Source: Actinomycetes bacterium (lineage in GTDB: Bacteria > Actinomycetota > Actinomycetes > Mycobacteriales > Pseudonocardiaceae). Taken from it: DNA of 35,953 nt. Below the pieces are notes generated by a model, which was given only the letters and a program-made list of their open reading frames with translations, did no database searches and was not told the origin of the DNA. Made by a program: the position numbers and the translations under genes. Positions 16,416 to 25,223 of the stretch are shown here, piece after piece (position 1 is the first letter of the stretch; the number at the start of each line of letters is the position of its first letter). The stretch lies in contig JAJYTH010000027.1 of assembly GCA_021793175.1 (NCBI GenBank), forward strand, positions 1 through 35,953. The letters are read 5' to 3'.

Positions 16416-17122
16416 ACCTATTCCCGACCCGTGAAAGAGGTCGATGCCCACATTCCGGCGTCTTCTGCTCTCACCGTGTTGATCCAGCGATCGTTTTTCC
16501 TCATACAAGAGGATAATGGTCGCCGAGCCGCCCGATCGGCCGCACCATCGGTTGCCGATTCGAAAATGAGATAAACAGCACAGAAATCATGTGCCCTCGC
16601 GGTCATGAAACCGAGCTTAATCTTAATGACACCAAGGAGTCAATCCACTCCCCGGACGCTTTTCCTGAGACTGATCACATCGACACCGACGCGGATCTCC
16701 CACTTCGGCGGAATTCAATCCGTCGTGTTTCACAAAAGAATTCTCGCGTCGATATCACGAACCCGACCGACGAGGGCGGCCCGACCGAGCCACCGCCGCC
16801 TTCACCCTGCGACGTACCGCCCAACGAATGGCCGTCGCGAACAACGAACACGGAAGCTCCGCTCGAGCCCCCACCCGGAGCCCACCCGCGGCCCTCCGTG
16901 GAAAACGCAGGCTCTACACCCCTGAGCAGGGCTTTCGATCCTGACCACTCGCCATCGGACCGCCGGGTATCGCCGCATCGACCGAGAAGCCGATTATGCG
17001 TGATGCACAGAAGTCCAAGGGAAATTCGTCCCCCCTGGACATAGGAAGCCCCTCGGTCTGCACGTAGTGTCAAAACCGCCCTCAATGTGATCACCGACAC
17101 AACGATGTGGGGTGCGGGTGAC
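16416..17122. other. Gene-free stretch of about 700 bases
   Basis: I see no supported gene. A plus-strand frame (16589-17044) is Pro/Ser/Arg-rich with no recognisable domain, and its minus-strand counterpart (16675-17124) is Gly/Ser-rich and also unlike a protein. The AT-richer part near 16570-16650 may hold promoters for the DUF202 operon (minus) or the acyl-CoA ligase operon (plus). Confidence 0.45.
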
Positions 17123-18598
17123 ATGGAACTGTGTTACTTGCCGTGGAATCGAACAAGCCCTCTGCGTCGACGTTGGGAACATGTCGGTCTCCGCGACGAC
17201 CGTGTCGAGCTCAATCACCGACAATTCAACGCTCGGGTCGAAGCGTTCGCCGAACAGCTCGACGAACACGGATTCGGCCGCGGCGACATACTGGCGGTCC
17301 TGTTACCGAACCGCGTCGAACTGCTCATCGCGATGTTCGCGGCCTGGCGACTGGCCGGAGCGATCACCCCGGTCAATCCCGCTTTCACCGAGGACGAGGC
17401 GGGTTATCAGATCGACGACGCCGGAGCGGCACTCGTCGTCAACCTCGGCCCGGACGCTCCCACGGGAGGCAAACCGGTCATCCACGTCGACGACATGCGG
17501 ACCGTGAGCCGGGGCGAGCCCCCGCCGCCCGCCGACCTCGGAGGCGACGACCTGGCTCTGTTGATTTACACGAGCGGCTCCACAGGCCGCCCCAAAGGCG
17601 TGCTGCTCGACCATCGACACGCCGAGGCCATGTCCGAGACGATGGCACAGCATCTCGGCTTGACCGGGGACGACCACTGTTTGTTGGTCCTTCCCCTCTT
17701 CCATGTCAACGCGATCATGGTGAGCGTCCTGGCTCCGCTACGCCGCGGTGGCCGCGTCAGCATAGTCGGCAGGTTCTCCGCGAGCCGGTTCTTCGAACAG
17801 GTCGAACGGCTACGGCCGACGTATTTCTCGGCCGTGCCCGCCATTTACGCCATGCTCGCGGCTCTACTCGAAAACGTCCACGCCGATGTCTCCTCGCTGC
17901 GATTCGTCGTCTGCGGGGCCGCACCGATCTCTCGTGAACTGTTGACCCGCATGCATGAGCGGTACGGTTTCGAGGTCGTCGAAGGTTACGGTCTCACCGA
18001 AGCCACCTGCGCTTCCGCCTGCAACCCGGTGAAAGGCATCCGCAAGCTCGGCACCGTCGGTCCCGCGCTGCCGGGGCAGGAAATCCGGATCATGGGGCCC
18101 GACGGCTCGTTCCTGCCGCCCGGTGAGGACGGTGAAGTCGTCATCTCCGGCCCGACGGTGATGCGCGGATATCTGAACAGGCCGGAGGAAACAGCCGCAA
18201 CCATCGTCGACGGTTGGTTACGCACCGGCGATGTCGGCTGCCTCGACGAGGACGGCTATCTGACCATCGTGGACCGGGTCAAGGACATGATCATCCGAGG
18301 TGGGGAGAACATCTACCCCAAGGAGATCGAGGCTGTTCTCACCGCTGTGGACGGTGTGCTCGAGGCCGCCGTCATCGGCCGGGCCCACGAGATATACGGA
18401 GAAGTCCCGGTCGCCTACGTGAGTGTCTATCCCGATTCCGACATCACCGAGGAACGACTTCTCTCCCATTGCCGGAACCAGCTCACGAAAGTGAAAGTCC
18501 CCGAACACATCCACCTCGTCGACGCCTTACCGAAAAACCCTGTCGGAAAGGTCGACAAGCCAGCTCTCCGCCAAACCCTGGACACTCGATCAGCCTGA
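17123..18598 (+). CDS. AMP-forming acyl-CoA ligase
   Basis: This 491-residue enzyme activates a carboxylic acid to an acyl-adenylate and then to acyl-CoA. The phosphate loop is IYTSGSTGRPKG at about 148-159; VVEGYGLTEAT is the A5 motif, WLRTGDVG the A7 motif, and GKVDK at the end carries the catalytic lysine. Length and motifs fit medium/long-chain or aromatic acyl-CoA ligases. I use the ATG at 17123 behind GGGTGCGGGTG; an ATG at 17105 adds six residues. Genes for a DUF3556 protein, a flavoprotein and a PucR-type regulator follow in the same direction, so the acid activated here probably feeds one pathway with them. The substrate is unknown. Confidence 0.88.
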   Translation: MELCYLPWNRTSPLRRRWEHVGLRDDRVELNHRQFNARVEAFAEQLDEHGFGRGDILAVLLPNRVELLIAMFAAWRLAGAITPVNPAFTEDEAGYQIDDAGAALVVNLGPDAPTGGKPVIHVDDMRTVSRGEPPPPADLGGDDLALLIYTSGSTGRPKGVLLDHRHAEAMSETMAQHLGLTGDDHCLLVLPLFHVNAIMVSVLAPLRRGGRVSIVGRFSASRFFEQVERLRPTYFSAVPAIYAMLAALLENVHADVSSLRFVVCGAAPISRELLTRMHERYGFEVVEGYGLTEATCASACNPVKGIRKLGTVGPALPGQEIRIMGPDGSFLPPGEDGEVVISGPTVMRGYLNRPEETAATIVDGWLRTGDVGCLDEDGYLTIVDRVKDMIIRGGENIYPKEIEAVLTAVDGVLEAAVIGRAHEIYGEVPVAYVSVYPDSDITEERLLSHCRNQLTKVKVPEHIHLVDALPKNPVGKVDKPALRQTLDTRSA

Positions 18599-18669
18599 CT
18601 CCACGCGGATCCGACCTGAATTCGAACCCTCTCACTCAGAAGACGCTGCCTTCGTCGAAGGAGAGCACC

Positions 18670-20517
18670 ATGGGTTTCAAAACTCCGGACATGCCTCCGG
18701 TGGAACCGGCCGAATTCGAATCGATGCCGGTCATGGACAGAATTCGGATGCTGGCGAAGCACTGGACGGAATACGGCTTCGGCGGCCCGAAGCAGATGCA
18801 CTCACTCTACCTCGTGAAAACCGTTCTCTTCGTGGTCGGCGGCTGGCTCGTCGTCGGACTGACCACTCCGGGGATCGGCCTGGCCGATCTCGGTAGCTGG
18901 TGGGGCGAGCTCATCGTCTATCAGAAGCTCATGGTGTGGACGGTGCTGTGGGAGATCACCGGGCACGCCGCGTCCTGGGGGCCGCTGGCCTTCAAATTCG
19001 ATCCCATGATCGGTGGCTGGCGCTACTGGACCAAGGTCGGCACCCTCAGGCTTCCTCCCTATCCGAACAAGGTTCCCGGCACTCTCGGTGACCAGCGCAC
19101 CGTTTTCGACGTCGGCCTCTATTTGCTGATCCTGGCCACCCTGCTGTTCCTGCTCCTGACCCCTGGAGTCCGCAGTGGAGCTTCTTACAGCGAGGCCGGC
19201 CTACTACCCGGCTGGGCACTGACCGTCTACTTCGTCCTCATCCTGGTCATGGGATTTCGCGATCGGGTCGTGTTCCTGGCCTCCAGGCCCGAGCAGTACG
19301 CCGTGTGTCTGTTGGCTTTCGGTGTCCTGGCCGACCACGTCGACATGGTGCTCGTCGCCAAGATCGCCATGGTCACCATCTGGTTGGGCGCCGGGGTGTC
19401 CAAGTTCGGCCACCACTTCAGCCTCGTCGTCCAGGCGATGATGAGCAACACTCCCTGGCTGACGTCCAAACGATTCAAACGTTCGCTCTACAAGAACGTG
19501 CCGAACGACCTGCGTCCGTCGAAGATGGCGTTCGCCTGGGCGCACCTCGGTGGCACCGTCGTGGAGTTGTGCCTGCCGTTGGTGCTTCTGTTCTCGACTA
19601 ACGGTGCACTCACCTGGCTGGCGATCGCCGGCATGGTGCTGTTCCACATCTTCATCTACTCGACGTATCCGCTGGCCGTACCACTTGAGTGGAACATCTT
19701 CTTCGTGTTCGTCACGCCGTTTCTGTTCGGTGGTTTCTTCGCGGACGACGGGTACGGGATGTCCGACTTCAGTAGCCTCTGGATCCTCGCCGCGGCACTG
19801 GTGCTCTACCTGACGGGCCCGATCCTCGGCAACCTCAAGCCCGAGTGGGTGTCTTTCCTGGTCTCCATGCGGCAATATTCCGGCAACTGGGCGGCGGGGA
19901 CGATGGCGTTCCGGATGAACGACGCGGAGGACAAGCTCGACAAGGGATTGGTCAAGACTTTGAAGACCCAGCGACAGCAACTGCTCGCCCTCTACGGCTC
20001 CGACGTGGCGGAGATCTTCCTGCAGAAGTGCGTGGCCTTCCGCAGCATGCACAGCCACGGCCGGATGCACCTGTCGCTCATGCAACGGCACCTCGACAAG
20101 CTCGAGAACTACCGCCTACGCGAAGGCGAAGTGGTCTGCACCGTGCTCGTCGGCTGGCAGTTCGGTGACGGACACCTGTTCGACGAACGCACGATCGCGA
20201 TGGTGCAGAAACGCTGCGACTTCGAGCCCGGCGAGTTCGTGACGGCGTGGACCGAGTCGCAGCCGATACACAGAAAGACCGTGCAGTACAAGGTCATCGA
20301 CGCCGCCCTCGGTGTCGTCGAGCGCGGCTACTACGACGTGCGGGACGCGGTGGCCGAACAGCCGTGGATCCCGAACGGCCCGATTCCGCACCAGGTGACC
20401 TGGCGCCTGCCCGGCTACGAACCGGCCGGGAACTTCGTTCATCCCGCGCCGAAGGCCACGGATCCCCCGCAACCTGGGAGCTCGACCGACGATCCCGGCG
20501 GTAAGGTCGGCGCATGA
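18670..20517 (+). CDS. DUF3556 large membrane protein
   Basis: This 615-residue protein matches the actinobacterial DUF3556 pattern as I know it: a soluble start (PPVEPAEFESMPVMDRIRMLAKHWTEYGFGGPKQ), about nine hydrophobic helices between residues 55 and 400, and a C-terminal soluble domain of about 200 residues. The middle contains GAGVSKFGHHFSLVVQAMMSN and WLTSKRFKRSLYKN, reminiscent of HTTM/gamma-carboxylase-like membrane proteins; that link is a guess. The ATG at 18670 follows AAGGAGAG. The last bases overlap the next gene (ATGA). The soluble tail has histidine-rich FRSMHSHGRMHLSLMQRH. No function is established for the family. Being between an acyl-CoA ligase and a CrtI-like flavoprotein suggests a lipid- or isoprenoid-modifying membrane enzyme. 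Confidence 0.75.
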   Translation: MGFKTPDMPPVEPAEFESMPVMDRIRMLAKHWTEYGFGGPKQMHSLYLVKTVLFVVGGWLVVGLTTPGIGLADLGSWWGELIVYQKLMVWTVLWEITGHAASWGPLAFKFDPMIGGWRYWTKVGTLRLPPYPNKVPGTLGDQRTVFDVGLYLLILATLLFLLLTPGVRSGASYSEAGLLPGWALTVYFVLILVMGFRDRVVFLASRPEQYAVCLLAFGVLADHVDMVLVAKIAMVTIWLGAGVSKFGHHFSLVVQAMMSNTPWLTSKRFKRSLYKNVPNDLRPSKMAFAWAHLGGTVVELCLPLVLLFSTNGALTWLAIAGMVLFHIFIYSTYPLAVPLEWNIFFVFVTPFLFGGFFADDGYGMSDFSSLWILAAALVLYLTGPILGNLKPEWVSFLVSMRQYSGNWAAGTMAFRMNDAEDKLDKGLVKTLKTQRQQLLALYGSDVAEIFLQKCVAFRSMHSHGRMHLSLMQRHLDKLENYRLREGEVVCTVLVGWQFGDGHLFDERTIAMVQKRCDFEPGEFVTAWTESQPIHRKTVQYKVIDAALGVVERGYYDVRDAVAEQPWIPNGPIPHQVTWRLPGYEPAGNFVHPAPKATDPPQPGSSTDDPGGKVGA

Positions 20518-21923
20518 CGAAAGCGGTGGTGGTCGGCAGCGGCCCCAACGGGCTCGCTGCCGCCATTACTCTGGCGGCGGCGGGCGTGGACGTGGAGGTC
20601 CTCGAGGCCGCACCGGAGATCGGGGGCGGCACTCGCACCAGCGAGCTCACCCTGCCCGGCCTACTGCACGACGAATGCTCGGGGTTTCATCCCCTCTCCG
20701 TCGACACACCGTTCTCCCGGTGTTTCGACCTCTCGCGGCACGGTCTGCGCTGGCGGTGGCCCGAGGTTCAGTACACCCACCCGTTGGACGGCGGCCGTGG
20801 AGCGGCGGCCTTGCGGTCGGTGGAAGAGACCGCGGCCGGGCTCGGCGCCGACGGGCGCGCGTGGCGGCGGGTCTTCGGCTGGCTGGCCGACCGATTCGAC
20901 GACATCACCGAGGACTTCCTCCGCCCAATGCTGCACGTGCCCGCCCACCCGGTGAAACTGGCCCGGTTCGGGACACTGTCCCTGCTCCCGGCGGCGGTGT
21001 TGGCCAGGCTCTGGTCGACCCCGGAGGCCCGGGCACTTTTCGCCGGGGTCGCCGCCCACGCGTTGCGCCCGTTCGGTTCACCGGTCTCCTCGGCGATCGG
21101 TGTCGCGCTCGGCACGGCGGCCCACCGCTACGGCTGGCCCGTGGCCGAGGGCGGGTCGTCCGCGATCGCGCGAGCGTGCGTCGACCTGCTCTCCGAACAC
21201 GGCGGCCGCGTGACGACCGGGGTCACCGTGACCTCACTCGACGAACTCGACTCACCGGACATCGTCATGCTCGACGTCGCTCCGGCCGCGGCGGCCCGGA
21301 TCGTCGGCGACCGCCTGCCCTCGCACGTCTCCCGTGCGCTGACCCGCTACCGCCACGGACCCGGCGTGTTCAAGGTCGATTTCGCGGTACAGGACGGCGT
21401 GCCTTGGCGGCACGAGGAGTCACGCCGCGCCGGCACGGTTCACGTGGGCGGCTCCCTCGAGGAGATCGCGACGGCGGAACGTGAGGTCAACCGCGGGCGG
21501 ATGCCGGAGCGACCGTTCGTCCTGGTGGGCCAGCAGTACGTCGCCGACCCCTCGCGAGCGGCCGGGGGGATCGTGCCCGTCTATGCCTACGCGCACGTGC
21601 CCAACGGTTGGACCGGGGACGCCACGCGGATGATCGAGGAACAGATCGAGAGGTTCGCGCCCGGCTTCCGCGACCGGATTCTCGCCCGGTACGTCCGATC
21701 CGCACGACAGATGGAGGAACACAACCCCAACTACGTCGGCGGCGATGTGGTGACCGGCGCCAACGACGCACTGCAATTGGTCTTCCGACCTCGACTCACG
21801 CTCAACCCCTACTACCTCGGCGTGCCCGGGGTCTACCTGTGTTCGGCGAGCACCCCACCCGGAGCGGGCGCGCACGGCATGTGTGGTTACAACGCGGCGC
21901 GCTCGGCACTACGCGAACTGTGA
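20514..21923 (+). CDS. CrtI/RetSat-like FAD-dependent oxidoreductase
   Basis: This 469-residue flavoprotein has a Rossmann dinucleotide site at the N-terminus (VVVGSGPNGLAAAITLAAAG, with GSGPNG at 8-13), the acidic end of strand 2 at EVLEA, and GGGTRTSEL. The C-terminus has the family's second FAD segment (GVYLCSASTPPGAGAHGMCGYNAA). It belongs to the phytoene-desaturase/retinol-saturase-like amine-oxidase group, most similar to the uncharacterised members that act on lipids. Its start overlaps the DUF3556 stop by 4 bases, so expression is coupled. The likely role is desaturation or saturation of the acyl or isoprenoid substrate handled by the operon; this is inference. It is not the carotenoid-cluster CrtI, which lies about 8 kb downstream. 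Confidence 0.82.
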   Translation: MTKAVVVGSGPNGLAAAITLAAAGVDVEVLEAAPEIGGGTRTSELTLPGLLHDECSGFHPLSVDTPFSRCFDLSRHGLRWRWPEVQYTHPLDGGRGAAALRSVEETAAGLGADGRAWRRVFGWLADRFDDITEDFLRPMLHVPAHPVKLARFGTLSLLPAAVLARLWSTPEARALFAGVAAHALRPFGSPVSSAIGVALGTAAHRYGWPVAEGGSSAIARACVDLLSEHGGRVTTGVTVTSLDELDSPDIVMLDVAPAAAARIVGDRLPSHVSRALTRYRHGPGVFKVDFAVQDGVPWRHEESRRAGTVHVGGSLEEIATAEREVNRGRMPERPFVLVGQQYVADPSRAAGGIVPVYAYAHVPNGWTGDATRMIEEQIERFAPGFRDRILARYVRSARQMEEHNPNYVGGDVVTGANDALQLVFRPRLTLNPYYLGVPGVYLCSASTPPGAGAHGMCGYNAARSALREL

Positions 21924-21944
21924 GCAAGAGAGGAGTGTCGCCTC

Positions 21945-23270
21945 GTGACAGGACGTCTGAAACGACGTTTGGTTTCGAACGACACCCCGAAGGCCGCGAA
22001 GATCCGAGCCCTCGTGGTCTGCGTCGCGGAACGGTTGCAGGCGCGGCACACCGAACTCAACGACAGCATGAACGCCGCGATCGAGGACGCCATCGCGGAC
22101 CTCGCCAACCCGGAACTGACCGAAATGCTGCATGCCAGCGTCGAGGGCAACATCACCACGATCCTGCACATGCTGCGCAACGACATCCCGATCGAGCATC
22201 TACAGCCGGCCACCGCGGCGACGGAGTACGCCATCCGACTGGCCAGGGCCGGCGTGTCGGCGGCACCGCTACGACGGGCCTACCACATCGGCTCGGACGA
22301 TCTGCTCGCCGAGATCTTCCACGAGCTCCAGCTGTTGGACTGTCCCTCGGAGCTCAAACTACGCCTGCTGCACCACCTCGCCGGGTGGCTGCATCACTAC
22401 GTCGACTGGATCACCCGGGTGGTGCTCGACGCTCACGAGGCGGAGCGGCAGGCACTCATGAAGCAGAACGCCACCGACATCTTCCGGCTCGTGCACCGCG
22501 TACTCGACCGTGAGCCAGTCGAATGCGACCAGTTCGCCCGCACCGCGGGCTACCGCCTCAACCGTCCGCACGTCGCCACGGTGCTCTGGGACGAGAGAAC
22601 ACTCCAGGCAGCCGACCAGATCGAGGTCCTCCGGTCGCTGGCGGCTCGGCTCGCCCGTGTGCTGGGAAGCTCCAGCGAGCCGCTGTTCATGCCGGTCGAC
22701 CGCAGCACCGCCTGGGTGTGGTGCCACGTACCGGAGGCGACGTCATCGGTCGACACGGCCCGAGTCCAGGGGGTGCTGGCGGAGACTCCGGCCGTGCGGG
22801 CCGCGATGGGCACTCCCGTGTCCGGCATCGAAGGGTTCCGCCGAACCCTGGAGCAGGCCAACACCGTTCACACCGTCGCCAGAGCCAGCAGCGCCTCGCA
22901 TACGAGGGTGATGTCCTACGGCGACGACGGTATGGCTGTCGTCGCGATGTTGGTTCGAGACCTCCCGGTCAGCCGACGATGGGTCGCCGACACCCTCGGG
23001 GCGTTGGCCACCGACACCGAACCCGCGGCACGGTTGCGGGAGACCGTGCGGACCTTCCTCCGCACCGGCAGTTACGTCGAGACCTCCAAAAGACTCATGC
23101 TGCACCGCAACACCGTGAAATATCGACTGGCCAAGGCGAAACGGGAACGAGGCCGGCCACTGACCGAAGGACGCCTCGACCTCGAAGTCGCCCTGCACCT
23201 GTGTCACGTGCTCGGGCCGACGGTGCTGCATCCGCCGCGGAAGTCGGCGGACTCGGGGCCGTCGAACTGA
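21945..23270 (+). CDS. PucR/CdaR-type transcriptional regulator
   Basis: This 441-residue protein ends in a helix-turn-helix of the PucR C-terminal type (TGSYVETSKRLMLHRNTVKYRLAKAKRERG, about 380-410). The middle (190-330) is a GGDEF-like domain typical of the CdaR group, and the N-terminal 170 residues form a helical sensory domain (RsbT-co-antagonist-like, RHTELNDSMNAAI...). The GTG at 21945 follows GAGAGG at about 10 nt. It is 21 bases after the flavoprotein gene and probably in the same operon, so it may regulate the ligase-DUF3556-flavoprotein genes. The ligand is unknown; PucR relatives sense purine, amino-acid or lipid-derived compounds. Confidence 0.82.
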   Translation: MTGRLKRRLVSNDTPKAAKIRALVVCVAERLQARHTELNDSMNAAIEDAIADLANPELTEMLHASVEGNITTILHMLRNDIPIEHLQPATAATEYAIRLARAGVSAAPLRRAYHIGSDDLLAEIFHELQLLDCPSELKLRLLHHLAGWLHHYVDWITRVVLDAHEAERQALMKQNATDIFRLVHRVLDREPVECDQFARTAGYRLNRPHVATVLWDERTLQAADQIEVLRSLAARLARVLGSSSEPLFMPVDRSTAWVWCHVPEATSSVDTARVQGVLAETPAVRAAMGTPVSGIEGFRRTLEQANTVHTVARASSASHTRVMSYGDDGMAVVAMLVRDLPVSRRWVADTLGALATDTEPAARLRETVRTFLRTGSYVETSKRLMLHRNTVKYRLAKAKRERGRPLTEGRLDLEVALHLCHVLGPTVLHPPRKSADSGPSN

Positions 23271-23393
23271 TCCGGCCGGGCAAGCCACGTGCGAGGCCTT
23301 CGGTATCGCGCGGTATCGCGGACCGGGAATTCGCACGGTGGTGGCCGGTCTGTCGACTACCACCGACCGAGCATGGTGCGCATACTGAGCCAC

Positions 23394-23696
23394 ATGGCCA
23401 CGCCGGAACCGGACTACCACGCCGACCCCGCGGCTTTTGCCGCTGACCAGGAAGAACTGTTCGCGGGTCACAACCTGCACGTCGGCTCGTCCCGGGTCAC
23501 TCACGCGGTGGACTGGGTGCCCTGGATCAACGGCCTGCGGCTTCCGGCCCCGGCATGCCGTCAGGGCTTCGCCGGACACGGCGCCCAGGGCGAACTGCGT
23601 CCCACCACGCTGCCGGTGTCGTGCCGCCGCTGCCGTCGCCTGCGCGGGCTCCATGGCGTCGACGAGCAGCCCGCGCTGTTCGTCCTGCCGCACTGA
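23394..23696 (+). CDS. Small Cys-containing actinobacterial protein (paralogue A)
   Basis: This 100-residue protein is unannotated in my knowledge but has conserved-looking segments: HAVDWVPWINGLRLPAPACRQGF, then a GELRP turn, PVSCRRCRRLRG and QPALFVLPH. The three cysteines (one in PAC, two in CRRC) with a nearby histidine could bind zinc. The same pattern recurs in the minus-strand gene at 26677-27018. An ATG at 23373 would add seven residues; neither start has a strong ribosome site. It follows the PucR gene by about 120 bases, including a tandem CGGTATCGCG repeat, and may be independently transcribed. Function unknown. Confidence 0.6.
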   Translation: MATPEPDYHADPAAFAADQEELFAGHNLHVGSSRVTHAVDWVPWINGLRLPAPACRQGFAGHGAQGELRPTTLPVSCRRCRRLRGLHGVDEQPALFVLPH

Positions 23697-24272
23697 CCTC
23701 CCACGCGGACGCTGAAGTACCCCGGTCGTGCTGCAAGGCCGCCGAGCTCCCAGCTCGGGCGAAGCCGCTCGGCGATCTCTCGGTGTTCACACTTCCCGAA
23801 AAATGGGGAACATAGAGTAATTGAATGAACACTTAGGGTTCTGCCCCATAAAGAAAACAAGATTAATCGACCAATAAAACTTCGATACTGGATCGGTTAA
23901 GCCGAGAGCAACGAAGAGAAATTCTTCGGCGGACAGGAAGGGAAATTTATCTGAACCAGCCGATAGCCAGACATGTGGAACAACAGTGACGGAAGAGCAC
24001 CGTACAACCCCTCAACCCTGCCACCACCTGCATGTTTGGCGCACCCAGGCCAAACCGGCAACATTTTCAAACACGAGCAAACAATAAATATCAACAACAA
24101 AAGTGACGCCTGTCACAACAGAATAAAAGCTGCGGAAAATGCGTTGAGCGGGTATACAGGCAAATACCGGGTCTTCAACAGTGAATCCCGTCGCCGAAAA
24201 CGGAAATTTCTTCACGGAAGCCGGTCACAGCTCGACTTCCGCACCGTGATCACTACCGGAGAGGGGTGCCAG
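23697..24272. other. AT-rich intergenic region before the STAS gene
   Basis: No gene is supported in these 576 bases. The part from 23810 to 24180 is clearly AT-richer than the flanks and likely holds promoter elements for the STAS gene. Visible elements include GTGAC-GCCT-GTCAC near 24100 and GGGTAT at 24150-24155, which resembles a stress-sigma -10 box but lacks a clear -35. An open frame from 23973 joins the STAS gene in frame but is Asn/Lys-rich, unlike the coding regions. Confidence 0.45.
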
Positions 24273-24725
24273 ATGCTTCCGCGGACAGTGGCGGGCTCGG
24301 TCTCCACATCCACTGAACCCACCAGCCCCATTGCGCCGCTGCCTTCGACGGAGACCCACGGCGTCCGTATCGACGCCGAACACCGGTGGGGCGGCGAGGT
24401 CGTACTCGCACGCATCACCGGAGAGCTCGATCTTCTGTCCACGCCGGTGCTCCGGCGCTGGATCATCCGACATACTTCTCGATCACGGCCGCGAGGCCTT
24501 GTGCTCGACATGCGTGACGTGGTCTTCCTCAGCGCCTCGGGGCTCGGGGTGCTGAGTGAGCTGGACGGCTGCGCAGCACACCAGAACTTCCCCTGGGCAC
24601 TCGTCGCCGCCACACGCGTCGTCCTACGACCGTTACAGATCACCGGCCTGGAAACACGTATACCGCTTTACCGCAGCACCGCCGATGCGGTCGAAGCAGT
24701 ACGCGCGACCGCCCACATGTCCTGA
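24273..24725 (+). CDS. STAS-domain anti-sigma-factor-antagonist-like protein
   Basis: This 150-residue protein is a STAS-domain protein of the RsbV/SpoIIAA type. Residues 1-35 are a Thr/Ser/Pro-rich lead-in; the STAS fold starts near VVLARITGELDLLSTPVLRRWI and includes RGLVLDMRDVVFLSASGLGVL. In SpoIIAA the corresponding segment is MDSSG, where the first serine is phosphorylated; here the aligned residues are L86-S87-A88-S89-G90, with alanine at the phospho-acceptor place. It may not be controlled by the usual kinase/phosphatase pair. The ATG at 24273 lies behind GGAGAGGGG. No anti-sigma kinase gene is adjacent. Regulatory role in stress sigma control is inferred from the family. Confidence 0.75.
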   Translation: MLPRTVAGSVSTSTEPTSPIAPLPSTETHGVRIDAEHRWGGEVVLARITGELDLLSTPVLRRWIIRHTSRSRPRGLVLDMRDVVFLSASGLGVLSELDGCAAHQNFPWALVAATRVVLRPLQITGLETRIPLYRSTADAVEAVRATAHMS

Positions 24726-24731
24726 AGGTCG

Positions 24732-24790
24732 TGGGGCCGGCCCACCCCCTCGAACCACGATGAGGCGTGGGGCCGGCCCCACGCCTCATC
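24732..24790 (+). terminator. Tandem hairpins after the STAS gene
   Basis: GTGGGGCCGGCCCAC occurs twice, at 24732-24746 and 24768-24782. The second copy is the core of a 13-bp perfect stem (24760-24772 with 24778-24790, loop GCCGG). It begins just after the STAS stop codon and has no T-run, as in many actinomycete terminators. Confidence 0.65.
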
Positions 24791-24839
24791 GAAGCGGGAA
24801 GCCCGGACGATTCCGTGTCGGCTCGTGCACCCGGATCGC

Positions 24840-25060
24840 ACGCCGAGGCCTCGGCGGCCCCAGCGTCATCGGCTCCAGCGTCATGGCCCCGAGGCAGCAC
24901 ACCACCCACCTCGCAGAGCGCGGCACCATCACCGAACTAGACGGAACACCCCAACCCGCACCCGCACCACGCTTCTCCCGCACCACCCCCCCCCACACCC
25001 GCACCCGCACCAAAACCCGGCACACACACCGACGAAGTACTCACCGACTGGGAAAACTAA
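24840..25060 (+). pseudogene. C-terminal relic of a CaiB/BaiF CoA-transferase
   Basis: A plus-strand frame reads HLAERGTITELDGTPQPAPA then PRFSRT, the usual C-terminal part of CaiB/BaiF-family CoA transferases. It enters a run of nine C residues (24986-24994), after which the similarity continues in another frame as PAPAPKPGTHTDEVLTDWEN and a TAA at 25058-25060. GTHTDEVLTDWG-type ends are typical of this family. So only about 70 codons remain, with a frameshift at the C run, and the rest of the gene is absent. Upstream, the fragment fades near 24840. It is dead or, at most, a remnant left by deletion. Nearest neighbour is the TetR gene at 25224. Confidence 0.7.
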
Positions 25061-25223
25061 AACAGCGGGCGGCAACGAAATTCGTGGGTTCACGGGTGAC
25101 GAACAGCGGTGAGAGGCGAGTCGTCGCCGATGAACCGCCGATAATCGACAGTCTTCGGATTGGGATCACGCCCACAACCCGTTGGTCGGGGTCGGCCGGC
25201 GGCTATGCCGGATACTGGGGGCT

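Noticed and set aside
16589..17044. A 151-codon Pro/Ser-rich plus-strand frame
   Set aside because: No ribosome site, no recognisable domain and erratic codon use; listed only as a gene-free stretch.
24150..24155. GGGTAT as a stress-sigma -10 box before the STAS gene
   Set aside because: No GTTT-like -35 at the right distance, so it is too weak to call.
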